This document shows positions 18,433-27,079 of a stretch of DNA of 64,000 bases, in pieces. The DNA comes from Fidelibacterota bacterium UBA7301 (GTDB lineage: Bacteria > Fidelibacterota > Marinisomatia > Marinisomatales > TCS55), in assembly GCA_002471845.1 (NCBI GenBank), contig DKQT01000018.1, positions 71,666 to 135,665 of the forward strand, in the 5' to 3' direction. Numbering within the stretch: position 1 is the first letter of the stretch; each line of letters opens with the position of its first letter. Position numbers and translations under genes: made by a program. The notes below the pieces were generated by a model. The model was not told where the DNA came from. It did no database searches and worked only from the letters and a program-made list of their open reading frames with translations.

Positions 18433-19254
18433 ATGACGAAGCGCATTCTTAATTTCACGGCAACCTTGTTAATTCTTACATCATTTAGTTTTGTATCCGG
18501 GCAGGATGCGGCTACAAAACGCGAATTAAAACGACTCAATGCAAAAATTGATCGTGAAAATGTGCGCGTAGATTCATTAGATACCCAGATTAGATTATTG
18601 CTGCCGGAACTTCAAAATGCCCTGAAGGCAAACCTGAAAGCCAAGGAACAAACCGATTCTGTAGCCATTCTTTTGATCAACCGGATTAATACAATTCAAA
18701 ATAAAATGCGGCTGATGGAAGATAAGGCTGCCTATATTGACAGTGTAAATTTTGAAATTCTGGCCCAATTGGTCATGATTGAGAATAAAATTGTAACCCT
18801 GACAAACAGTTTTACTGAAATGTATAATTTAAAAAATAACAAAGTCGGGGATAAGGTCAGCGCCAAAATAAGCCCGGTCGAATATAAAAAAACTTACATT
18901 GATGCATTATCAGCTTATCAAAATGGTGAATTTGAAAAGGCTGTAACTGGATTTGCCGGTCTGGTGATGAGTGATCCCTTGAACGATTTAGCGGATAACA
19001 GTCAATATTGGCTGGCGGAATGTTATTACACCATGAAAAACTACAAGCGAGCGATTATTGAATTTGAAAAAGTTTTCACCTTCCCTGGGACCGATAAGGA
19101 TGATGACGCACAGCTCAAGTTAGGTCATTGTCACCGCAGTATGGGTAATATTAATAAAGCCCGTGAAGAATACAAGCGCTTGATTGATTATTTCCCCGGT
19201 TCTGAATTTTATGAAAAAGCCCGGGAATCCCTCAAACAACTAAAAGTACAATAA
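18433..19254 (+). CDS. YbgF/CpoB-like periplasmic coiled-coil and TPR protein
   Basis: A 273-residue exported protein. The ATG at 18433 gives a signal peptide ending FVSGQ; an upstream TTG at 18409 is less likely. Residues about 25-140 are predicted coiled coil (KRELKRLNAKIDRENVRVDSL and onward), and residues about 155-273 are TPR repeats (YIDALSAYQNGEFEKAV, YWLAECYYTMKNYKRAI, LKLGHCHRSMGNINKAREEY). This is the architecture of YbgF/CpoB, which coordinates Tol-Pal with wall synthesis. Position behind the elongasome operon fits an envelope role, but no tol genes are near, so the name is by architecture only. Confidence 0.75.
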   Translation: MTKRILNFTATLLILTSFSFVSGQDAATKRELKRLNAKIDRENVRVDSLDTQIRLLLPELQNALKANLKAKEQTDSVAILLINRINTIQNKMRLMEDKAAYIDSVNFEILAQLVMIENKIVTLTNSFTEMYNLKNNKVGDKVSAKISPVEYKKTYIDALSAYQNGEFEKAVTGFAGLVMSDPLNDLADNSQYWLAECYYTMKNYKRAIIEFEKVFTFPGTDKDDDAQLKLGHCHRSMGNINKAREEYKRLIDYFPGSEFYEKARESLKQLKVQ

Positions 19255-19267
19255 ACATAGAGAACAC

Positions 19268-20095
19268 ATGTCTTTAAAACTTTTTTATCTCACAACGGAG
19301 ATATCGCCCTTTGCAAATACATCCCATTTAGGAAAATACTCTGTCGATGTTCCTTTAGCTTTACAAACAATGGGACATGATATCAGAACCATGATTCCAA
19401 AATACGGTTTTGTCAGTGAAAGAAAATACATCCTGAGGGAAGTGATCCGTCTGCGGGAAATTCCCTTTGAGTTTAATGGTGAGGATGTAGTCACTTCAGC
19501 TAAAAGCGCTTTTATACCCAAAACAAGAGTCCAGGTTTATTTCCTGGAAAATGTCAAATGGTTCAAATCATTATCAAATTTGCTTTATAAGGCCAAGAAT
19601 GGGCGTGTACTCCCGGATAATGATCAACGCTATGCTTATTTTTCAAAAGCGGCCATTGCAACTTTACCCCATTTGTTTTGGAAACCTGACATTGTGATCT
19701 GTAATGGTTGGCAGAGCGCATATGTGCCGTTGATCTATCAGCAGATCTATGATTCAGAAGAATTCTACGGGGATATTAAAACGGTTCTCACGGTTCATTC
19801 AGTTGATGAATATTGCACTTTTTCAAAGGGGGCCTATGATAAAGCAGGTGTATCCCTGCCTGATGGCATTACCGGGAAAAAGGTAAATTGTTACGAGGCA
19901 GCCGCACCTTTTGCCGATTTAATCGTAGCCGTGGATTCACCCTCTAACGATGTGACGAATAAACTTTTAGCATTACCTGGAATTAAAGCCCATAAAAAGA
20001 AACTTGTATCAATTGCACTCGATGATGATGAGTCACCGAATTTTAACGCTACCGCCGCTGCGCTCAACGAAGAATTGGCGAAACATTTCGCCTAA
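19268..20095 (+). CDS. Glycogen-synthase-like protein, N-terminal domain only (GT5-like)
   Basis: A 275-residue protein that resembles the N-terminal Rossmann domain of glycogen/starch synthases: KLFYLTTEISPFANTSHLGKYSVDVPLALQTMGHDIRTMIPKYG, then DIVICNGWQSAYVPL. The usual KTGGL ADP-glucose motif reads NTSHLGK, and the whole C-terminal GT-B half, with the catalytic E-x7-E region, is missing although the reading frame ends cleanly. Similar short proteins are annotated as 'glycogen/starch synthase' in FCB genomes. It probably is not a full glucosyltransferase; it may be a binding or regulatory protein. Lies 13 nt after the YbgF-like gene. Confidence 0.72.
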   Translation: MSLKLFYLTTEISPFANTSHLGKYSVDVPLALQTMGHDIRTMIPKYGFVSERKYILREVIRLREIPFEFNGEDVVTSAKSAFIPKTRVQVYFLENVKWFKSLSNLLYKAKNGRVLPDNDQRYAYFSKAAIATLPHLFWKPDIVICNGWQSAYVPLIYQQIYDSEEFYGDIKTVLTVHSVDEYCTFSKGAYDKAGVSLPDGITGKKVNCYEAAAPFADLIVAVDSPSNDVTNKLLALPGIKAHKKKLVSIALDDDESPNFNATAAALNEELAKHFA

Positions 20096-20128
20096 TTCAT
20101 CGTAGCACTACTTCCAATAATTCCTTCC

Positions 20129-21361
20129 ATGAATAAAACATTTCTGAACACTGCAATCCGTTTATGTATGATCGGTTTAACTTTCTTTTCAGCCTGCGAA
20201 GAAGCAGCTATCCCTGTTGATGGAGATGGTACACCAATGAAATTGGACACGATTTCATTTCCTGTTGTTAAAGCAGTATCTTACAGAACACCCCCCGAAA
20301 TGGGTAATACTGAATATTTATATTTCGGGAAAAAAGATGATTATAATTTTAAGTATAACCTGATCAAATTTGATAGCAGTAGCATGACGGCTCAGACGCC
20401 TTTTTCATATTATAATGATTCTTTAGTAGTTGTAGACAGTTTCATGATGTCTTTACGATTTGAAAAAGATTCTATTGAGAATAATAATCCTGAATTTCAA
20501 TTGCGTTATTTCCCCGACGGAGGCGATTCAGTCTTTAGTGAGTTCGAATCCAATTATCTCAATTTTGATAATACCATTGCTTCGCCGGTGGTAAGCACGG
20601 CCCGCATGGAGGCTGATACAACCGATTCAAACAGTACCAAAGTATATTTGAACTTTAAGTTGGATACGACAATCCTGAAGGTTTTTAAAGATACAAATGT
20701 CACTGATTTTAACCGGTCTTTCCTGGTTGAATTGGCAAGTGAAGAAACGGAATCGTTCAATTTTATCAGTGTGGACAAAGGTGATGGAAATGGTCCACAA
20801 TTGACTGTATTCTACCGCCAGTTTTTATCCGATACGGTTGTTTTGGATACGGCTCAGAGGCTATATAATTCTGTTGGGGATTTATCCATCGTCATACCGC
20901 CCGAAGTATCAAATGAAGAAACTTCTTTTTTAGCGGTAGGAATGGCTATGGGTTTAAAGTCTATTGTATTGGTTGACATGGGAGGATGGGTACTGCCGCC
21001 GAAATCCGTGGTCAGTTCAGCCGAATTAATTTTTCAGCGGGCTCAAAGTGATACTTTAAAAAACTATAACATAATATCCCATCCTATAATAAATGAAGGG
21101 GCCTTTCAATCTTTTTCCTCGTTTGCTGAGGATCCTTATAAAGAAGAGCATAATTTTTACACTGCATCTCCCGTAGTGAATAATATTTTGAAAATCAACC
21201 ATCGTAAAGCGGCTACCGAAATCGGACGTGCAAAACTCACTAATTATGGTTTCAAACTACAAACTTCGATCAGTAATGATCCTTTTACCACTGTGTTATT
21301 TCACAGTCTGAATAGTTCTGATTCATACCCGGTTATGAGAGTGATATATGTTTTACCTTAG
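20129..21361 (+). CDS. Exported lipoprotein of unknown function
   Basis: A 410-residue protein with a signal peptide and a lipobox-like FFSAC (Cys at residue 23), so probably a lipoprotein. The rest is beta-rich and contains no motif I recognise. Phrases such as LIKFDSSS, VVVDSFMMSLRF and SSAELIFQRA recall beta-sandwich proteins of FCB surfaces. Its last 14 nt overlap the start of the following outer-membrane protein gene, suggesting coupled synthesis and a joint role in the outer membrane. Not recognised beyond that. Confidence 0.6.
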   Translation: MNKTFLNTAIRLCMIGLTFFSACEEAAIPVDGDGTPMKLDTISFPVVKAVSYRTPPEMGNTEYLYFGKKDDYNFKYNLIKFDSSSMTAQTPFSYYNDSLVVVDSFMMSLRFEKDSIENNNPEFQLRYFPDGGDSVFSEFESNYLNFDNTIASPVVSTARMEADTTDSNSTKVYLNFKLDTTILKVFKDTNVTDFNRSFLVELASEETESFNFISVDKGDGNGPQLTVFYRQFLSDTVVLDTAQRLYNSVGDLSIVIPPEVSNEETSFLAVGMAMGLKSIVLVDMGGWVLPPKSVVSSAELIFQRAQSDTLKNYNIISHPIINEGAFQSFSSFAEDPYKEEHNFYTASPVVNNILKINHRKAATEIGRAKLTNYGFKLQTSISNDPFTTVLFHSLNSSDSYPVMRVIYVLP

Positions 21362-22604
21362 AAAAATAATTTTATTATTATTTGTCACTGGGCTCAGTGC
21401 CCAATCTATTTTTAATGCCTATGGATTAGGATTATCTAAAAGTATTTACAATACCTCATCCGCAGGGGCGGGCAGTATCGGACTTGTACCTACATTTCAT
21501 CCCGGTGTTTCTTTGGATAATCCGGCAACATGGCCGGGATTAAAGTACACGTTTATCAGTGGTTCTTATGGGAGTCGTTCTGTGGGAACCAATAAGAATA
21601 ACAGCAAAAATAACGGAAACGGGTTTGAAAAAATTCAGTTTGTTATTCCCATAAGAGAGCGCTTTGGATTTGGTGTTTCTATTAAACCGGTAAACAACCA
21701 TAATTCATTTTTTAGAACAGATACATCCACTATTGATTTTCAGGGAAAACCTATCACTGCGAATAAAGAATTTCGTTCGGGCGGCGGTATAATGGCAGGT
21801 TCAGTTGGGTTAGCCCTACCGCTGAATAAAAAAATGGGTTTAGGCCTTTCAATAGACAGATTATTCGGATCCTCACGGGATGAGCATTCAATGGTATTAA
21901 ATTCAATATCCTACCGGTTATTTAACATCCGCACATATAACGGTTCAACCTTCAACCTAGACTTTGCAGGGCAGTTTTTTAAAAATGATAAAATGATGGT
22001 TTTGGGATTTGCCAGAATCAGTGTCAGCGGAAAGCCGGTGTCAGGAACTTTGTACCAATTTGATTTATTCGAAGATAAAAATGATAATTATGTTTTTGAT
22101 TCAGGGGATTTTCCTTCAACCGTAAGCGTGGACACAAATAAGGTGTCTGACATTTATGCACCAAACAGTTTTAGTTTTGGTTTGAATGTAGGATTCAAGA
22201 ATGATTTAAATGTATTCGGCGAGTTCCAAATGTGGAATGACGAAGCGTTAAATGCAGACTATGCCAGTATCTATATGGATCAAATAGGTTCAAAAACACA
22301 TATCGGTGGGGGACTGGTCAGGTTCGGTAATATGGGCGCCCGATCCTGGCAGGATAAAATAACATTTCGTGCAGGTGCTTTTAGGGAATCTTATAGTTTG
22401 AAGTACAGTGGAAAAACCATAAATGAGAATGGCTTATCTATAGGGTTTGGATTTAAATTCGCCGCCACCGGAAATCAGTTAGATTTCTCTTATCGGACTG
22501 GATCCAGATCAATTGATGGGGGTTATAAAGAATTAATGCAAGATTTTACAATAGGAGTGAGTCTGGGAGATGTATGGTTTCTCAGAAGGAGAGGAAAACA
22601 ATGA
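21348..22604 (+). CDS. Outer-membrane beta-barrel protein (PorV/PorQ- or FadL-like)
   Basis: A 418-residue protein with a signal peptide ending GLSAQ, followed by a barrel-like sequence. The N-terminal SAGAGSIGLVPTFHPGVSLDNPATWPGL resembles the start of FadL/PorV-type barrels, where an 'N-P-A' motif marks the plug region. Later strands alternate polar and hydrophobic residues (FGLNVGFKNDLNVFGEFQMW) and the C-terminus ends with barrel-type strands (FTIGVSLGDVWFL). Probably a transport or assembly barrel paired with the lipoprotein upstream and the TPR lipoprotein downstream. Exact family uncertain. Confidence 0.65.
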   Translation: MFYLRKIILLLFVTGLSAQSIFNAYGLGLSKSIYNTSSAGAGSIGLVPTFHPGVSLDNPATWPGLKYTFISGSYGSRSVGTNKNNSKNNGNGFEKIQFVIPIRERFGFGVSIKPVNNHNSFFRTDTSTIDFQGKPITANKEFRSGGGIMAGSVGLALPLNKKMGLGLSIDRLFGSSRDEHSMVLNSISYRLFNIRTYNGSTFNLDFAGQFFKNDKMMVLGFARISVSGKPVSGTLYQFDLFEDKNDNYVFDSGDFPSTVSVDTNKVSDIYAPNSFSFGLNVGFKNDLNVFGEFQMWNDEALNADYASIYMDQIGSKTHIGGGLVRFGNMGARSWQDKITFRAGAFRESYSLKYSGKTINENGLSIGFGFKFAATGNQLDFSYRTGSRSIDGGYKELMQDFTIGVSLGDVWFLRRRGKQ

Positions 22605-23866
22605 GCCGAAGGAAGATTATTCATAAAATAGTAATCATGGGTGTATCGTCTGTTTTTATGACGATGTGTACACCGCCTGAACAGTCCACTGTAGATGCAG
22701 ATGCAACAGAACAAGCTCGACTGGATTCTATACGGAAAATACGCTGCCCGAGGATTTTTAGCAGTGCGGCTGAATTTTATAAAAACCGTGATTGGGAAGC
22801 CACCGTTCGTGCGTATGACGAATTAACAGATTTGGGCTGCGATCGCGATGATCCCCAGGAAGTTTACCTGTATTATGCCATTGCCTATGAATATATGGGA
22901 AAATATGACAGTTCTGAAATCGTGTTGCTGAAGGGGCTTTCCTTACTCCAGGATAATATTGACTTGAGAAAACGTCTGGCTTTTGCTTATGATAAACAAG
23001 GTAAAACAGAATTACGCATGGATGAATTGGACCGTTTATCCTTTCTTGCTCCAGAAGATACTGATATAAAAATTGAATTGGCTAAACTGTATGGCGAACA
23101 GGAACGTTATGATGATCAGATTGCTGTTTTAAAAGATCTCCTTGAAATACAACCCAACAATGAAGGGGGCCAAAGTGATTTAGCACGCGCTTATGAACTA
23201 AGCGGGCGCGATCCATTGGATGTATATAAAAATAGATTTGAGAATAATCCAGATAATATTTCTTATGGCTTGGATTATGCGGACAAATTAGTTGCTGCCG
23301 ACCGTCCCGATGATGCCACTGATGTACTAAAGCATGTAGTGGCGGCAGATCCTACCAGCAAAGTGGCCTATCGTAAATTGGCCAACGCCTATGATTCCGC
23401 TAATAAATTATCTGCCGCAGCCAAAACTTATGAACGGCTGTTTCGTCTCGACCCGCGGGATTTTCGTGTGGCTATAAAAATCGCGGAGGTTTATGTTGAA
23501 GACCAGAATTACAGTTCGGCCTATGATTGGGCAGATAAAGCAGTGGCCATTTCCGGTGAAGGTGAAACCTACGGAGCAAAAGGGAATGTTTATTACAAGG
23601 CCTTCCAGGATTGCCGTTCACCAGATATATCCATTGATGACAGGGTAGTCGCAACTTTGGCCCACCAATTATTTGAAGAGGCAGAAGATAAAGGTTTTTC
23701 CAGGTACAGCCGCTCAAAAGGATGGTTGAAAGAAAATGAGGTATTGTTCGGCAAGGCTCAATGGTTTATGATGGATGCGGATATAAAAAACCGCGGTTAT
23801 GTAAAGGCAGAAGGTGGATGTTATAAATGGATATCCGAACGGCTGAATAAAGAAAAAGACTGGTAA
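22601..23866 (+). CDS. TPR-repeat lipoprotein
   Basis: A 421-residue protein beginning at the ATG at 22601 (ATGA overlap with the upstream stop; AAGGAGAGG at 22587-22595 is a strong ribosome-binding site). A signal peptide with a Cys at residue 23 (MTMCTPP) suggests a lipoprotein. Residues about 50-400 are tetratricopeptide repeats (YYAIAYEYMGKYDSSEIVL, RKRLAFAYDKQGKTELRMDEL, YRKLANAYDSANKLSAAAKTYERLF). TPRs bind partner proteins, so it may be the scaffold for the barrel protein and lipoprotein in the same operon. Followed 3 nt later by glyA. Confidence 0.75.
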   Translation: MSRRKIIHKIVIMGVSSVFMTMCTPPEQSTVDADATEQARLDSIRKIRCPRIFSSAAEFYKNRDWEATVRAYDELTDLGCDRDDPQEVYLYYAIAYEYMGKYDSSEIVLLKGLSLLQDNIDLRKRLAFAYDKQGKTELRMDELDRLSFLAPEDTDIKIELAKLYGEQERYDDQIAVLKDLLEIQPNNEGGQSDLARAYELSGRDPLDVYKNRFENNPDNISYGLDYADKLVAADRPDDATDVLKHVVAADPTSKVAYRKLANAYDSANKLSAAAKTYERLFRLDPRDFRVAIKIAEVYVEDQNYSSAYDWADKAVAISGEGETYGAKGNVYYKAFQDCRSPDISIDDRVVATLAHQLFEEAEDKGFSRYSRSKGWLKENEVLFGKAQWFMMDADIKNRGYVKAEGGCYKWISERLNKEKDW

Positions 23867-23869
23867 TAA

Positions 23870-25189
23870 GTGGCCTCTGGCAAAGGGGCGTTTACCTTTT
23901 TAAAAAACGCCGATTCTAAACTATATGAAATCTTAATGCGGGAAGTCTCCAGGGAAGACTATACCCTGGAACTGATTGCCTCAGAAAATTTTGTCAGTTA
24001 TCCAATCCTGGAAATGGCTGGCGGCGTCATGACTAATAAATACGCTGAGGGGTATCCAGGGGCACGTTATTACGGCGGATGCGAACACGTGGATGAAGCT
24101 GAGAATTTGGCCCGGGACCGCGCCAAACAGTTATTCAATTGCGAATATGTCAATGTGCAGCCCCATTCCGGTTCCCAGGCGAATATGGCTGCCTTAATGA
24201 CTTTTATCAAGGTAGGTGATACAATTATGGGATTGGACCTGGCCCACGGCGGTCACTTAACCCACGGCAGTCCGGTGAACTTTTCCGGGAAACTGTATAA
24301 CGTCGTTTCGTATCAAGTGAGTCGGGAAACCGGCCGCGTTGATTTTACGGAAGTCCGTAAACTAGCCAAAGAACATAAGCCTAAACTGGTCATTTGCGGA
24401 GGCAGCGCCTATCCCCGCCATATTGAATTTGAACAGTTTCGTGAAATTGCCGATGAAATCGGCGCTTTCCTCATGGCGGATATTGCCCATCCTGCTGGAC
24501 TCGTGGCTACTGGACTTCATCCATCGCCCATGCCCTATTGTGATGTGGTTACGACTACCACCCATAAAACATTGCGCGGACCCCGGGGCGGAATGATAAT
24601 GATGGGTAAGGATGTGGAAAACCCCTGGGGTGTGGTTGCGCCTAAATCAGGGCGGACAAAAATGGTGTCTGAATTACTAAATTCAACGGTGATGCCGGGT
24701 ATCCAGGGCGGACCTCTGATGCACATTATTGCCGCCAAAGCGGTTGCTTTCGGTGAAGCATTGGAACCGAAATTCAAATTGTATACCCAGGAGGTCGTCA
24801 ATAATGCCCAAGCCATGGCTGATGCTTTGTTAAGCAAAGATTATCAGTTGGTTTCCGGCGGCACGGATACTCATGTTATACTGATTGATCTGACTAATAA
24901 AGATGTGACCGGAAAAGCAGCGGAAAAAGCGCTGGAAAAAGCCGGCATTACGGTGAACAAAAACATGGTACCCTTTGATCAGCGCAGTCCCTTTATAACC
25001 AGTGGCATGCGTGTGGGGACACCTGCAATTACTACCCGCGGCATGGGCAAAGACGAAATGAATCGAATTGTTGATCTCATTGATGATGTTGTGGCAGATG
25101 TGGAAAACGCGGCTACCATCAAACGCGTAAAAGCGGAAGTAAAAGTCCTTTGTGAATCTTTCCCGTTATATCAGGAACTGCACAATTAA
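23870..25189 (+). CDS. glyA: Serine hydroxymethyltransferase
   Basis: A 439-residue PLP enzyme that interconverts serine and glycine with tetrahydrofolate, the main source of one-carbon units. Visible are LELIASENFVS, NKYAEGYPGARYYGGCEHVD, the SGSQANMAAL cofactor loop, DIAHPAGLVATGLHPSP and the PLP lysine K233 in TTTTHKTLRGPRGGM. The C-terminus has the substrate arginine region ITSGMRVGTPAITTRGM. It starts at a GTG (23870), close behind the TPR gene. Length is slightly above the usual 415-430 residues, through small loop insertions such as MPYCDVV. Confidence 0.97.
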   Translation: MASGKGAFTFLKNADSKLYEILMREVSREDYTLELIASENFVSYPILEMAGGVMTNKYAEGYPGARYYGGCEHVDEAENLARDRAKQLFNCEYVNVQPHSGSQANMAALMTFIKVGDTIMGLDLAHGGHLTHGSPVNFSGKLYNVVSYQVSRETGRVDFTEVRKLAKEHKPKLVICGGSAYPRHIEFEQFREIADEIGAFLMADIAHPAGLVATGLHPSPMPYCDVVTTTTHKTLRGPRGGMIMMGKDVENPWGVVAPKSGRTKMVSELLNSTVMPGIQGGPLMHIIAAKAVAFGEALEPKFKLYTQEVVNNAQAMADALLSKDYQLVSGGTDTHVILIDLTNKDVTGKAAEKALEKAGITVNKNMVPFDQRSPFITSGMRVGTPAITTRGMGKDEMNRIVDLIDDVVADVENAATIKRVKAEVKVLCESFPLYQELHN

Positions 25190-26060
25190 GATTTCACACC
25201 AGTCCCCGCATCCTCTCTCCAAATTTTTTACTAGTCTAATCCTGTTTGCAGGAATAGCTTGTAGCCCGGCTGTTGTTGTTTTAGAACATAAGCCGGAACT
25301 GGCAAAAAGTACTTACCGCTATTTCGCAGACCGCTCTGAAAAGCTGATTGCCATATCTCCAGAAAATCCTGAACGGTTGATCGACGGTTGTGAAACCCTG
25401 ACGAAATATGCCTTCGGTTTCACCATGGAAGAAGCGGATCGTTTGGTGATGGAGGACTATAAAGGAGGGAAGTTACTACACGAAAAAGCCAACCAAACTT
25501 TTGCCAAGGCCGTTGCTTACGGTGATCGTGCACTAAGCATAAAATATCCCACTTATTATGACTGGCTTTTGGGGAGGGTGGTGGCTATGCCGGAATTCGA
25601 TCCAGCTGATACACCTTATTTATTTTGGACTGCCGGTGCTTATGGTGGTGCCATTAAATCCAGCGGAGGAAATCCAGAGTGGGTGATCCTGTTGCCAAGG
25701 GTTGGCCGTTTGCTTGAGGCGGGCCTGTCAGTGGATCCCAATTGGAATAAGGGTGCTTTATACAGTGCCATGATATCCTATACCATTAGTCGGCATGACG
25801 CTCCAAAAAATAAAGCAGAAATTGCCCGGGATTATTTTGAAAAAGCGGTAAAATCATCCAATGGGCAGGATTTAGGTCCGTACGTAACAATGGCCGAAAG
25901 TGTCTCCATAGCAACCCAAAACAAGAACGAATTCACTAATTTGTTATATAAAGCATTAAATATTGATATAAAGGCTGACCCTGATTTACGTTTGACGAAT
26001 CATATCAACCGAAATCGGGCTCAATGGCTCCTGGATAACATTGACGAATTCTTTTATTAA
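25152..26060 (+). CDS. TRAP transporter-associated TatT-family lipoprotein
   Basis: A 302-residue helical protein with a signal region and lipobox LFAGIAC (Cys near residue 37). Segments such as CETLTKYAFGFTMEEADRLV and SVDPNWNKGALYSAMISYTISR, and the C-terminal RNRAQWLLDNIDEFF, match the TatT (TRAP-associated TPR) family first described in Treponema pallidum. TatT trimers are thought to dock with the TRAP substrate-binding protein in the periplasm. The GTG start at 25152 lies within the end of glyA (38-nt overlap); a later alternative start cannot be excluded. The dctP-like and dctQM-like genes directly follow. Confidence 0.82.
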   Translation: MNLSRYIRNCTIKISHQSPHPLSKFFTSLILFAGIACSPAVVVLEHKPELAKSTYRYFADRSEKLIAISPENPERLIDGCETLTKYAFGFTMEEADRLVMEDYKGGKLLHEKANQTFAKAVAYGDRALSIKYPTYYDWLLGRVVAMPEFDPADTPYLFWTAGAYGGAIKSSGGNPEWVILLPRVGRLLEAGLSVDPNWNKGALYSAMISYTISRHDAPKNKAEIARDYFEKAVKSSNGQDLGPYVTMAESVSIATQNKNEFTNLLYKALNIDIKADPDLRLTNHINRNRAQWLLDNIDEFFY

Positions 26061-26072
26061 AGCATAATTCCC

Positions 26073-27062
26073 ATGAAGCGACTCACCACAATATTATTAA
26101 TCTGTTTATCTGTCCAAGTATTATGGGCTAAAAAAATTGTTGTCAAAATGGCCACTTTGGCTCCCGAGGGGACTGAATGGCACGGCATCCTAGTGGACTT
26201 AGGTCAGCAGTGGAAAGCGGCTACGGACGGTGAAGTTCGGTTGCGAATTTATCCCGGTGGCGTTGTAGGCGATGAACCGGACATGATCCGTAAAATGCGA
26301 ATCGGTCAAATCCACGGTGCTGCAATTACCAATGAGGGAATGACAGAACTTAATCCATATTTCAGCGCATTTTATATGCCTATGCTGTATCAATCCTATG
26401 ATGAAGTTGATTTTGTCCGCGCCCGGCTGAATAATGATTTAATATCTGTAACGGAAAAGAATGGATTTAAAATATTAACAATGGTTGATGTGGGATGGGC
26501 TTACTGGTTTACAACCAAACCGGTGTACACGCCTAAAGACCTGAAAGAAACAAAAATTTTTATCTGGGCCGGGGATTACCAATCTACCAAACTTTATGAA
26601 AACCATGGATACCAACCTGTGCCTTTGGCCATGACAGATGTACTGTCCGGTCTGCAAACTGGATTAATCAATTCTCTCGGGTTTAATCCCATGTACGCCT
26701 TATCCCAGCAAATATTCGGGATAGCTGATAATATGCTCGACATGAAATGGGGTAACCTAACCGCCGCTATTGTGATTGATATGAGAACCTGGAAGCGCAT
26801 AAAGCCGGATCACCAAAAGGCCATGCTTAGAATTGCTCAAAATATCGGTAATAAATTTCAGGAGAAAAACAGGCATGAAACAGACAAGGCGGTAGAAGTG
26901 ATGAAACAATACGGTCTGAAAGTGAACACGCCGACCGTGGAACAGGTGGAAGAATGGAAGGAACTCATTAAACAGATGTATCCCGATATCAGGGGAACAC
27001 TCATTGATGAAAAGGCATTTGACAAATTGATGGAAATCAAAAAAGAAATGGAATCCCGTTAA
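26073..27062 (+). CDS. dctP: TRAP transporter substrate-binding protein DctP (TatP type)
   Basis: A 329-residue periplasmic binding protein with a signal peptide ending LWAK. The DctP family pattern is clear: VKMATLAPEGTEWHGILVDLGQQW, then VRLRIYPGGVVGDEPDMIRKMRIGQIHGAAITNEGM, and DLKETKIFIWAGDYQST for the substrate arginine region. Here the usual conserved Arg in 'GLKMR' is replaced by the KIFIW segment, which suggests a ligand other than a simple C4-dicarboxylate. With TatT encoded just before it, it is the TatP of a TPR-associated TRAP system; those may carry hydrophobic ligands. Confidence 0.9.
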   Translation: MKRLTTILLICLSVQVLWAKKIVVKMATLAPEGTEWHGILVDLGQQWKAATDGEVRLRIYPGGVVGDEPDMIRKMRIGQIHGAAITNEGMTELNPYFSAFYMPMLYQSYDEVDFVRARLNNDLISVTEKNGFKILTMVDVGWAYWFTTKPVYTPKDLKETKIFIWAGDYQSTKLYENHGYQPVPLAMTDVLSGLQTGLINSLGFNPMYALSQQIFGIADNMLDMKWGNLTAAIVIDMRTWKRIKPDHQKAMLRIAQNIGNKFQEKNRHETDKAVEVMKQYGLKVNTPTVEQVEEWKELIKQMYPDIRGTLIDEKAFDKLMEIKKEMESR

Positions 27063-27079
27063 AACGAATTTTTCTTCCC

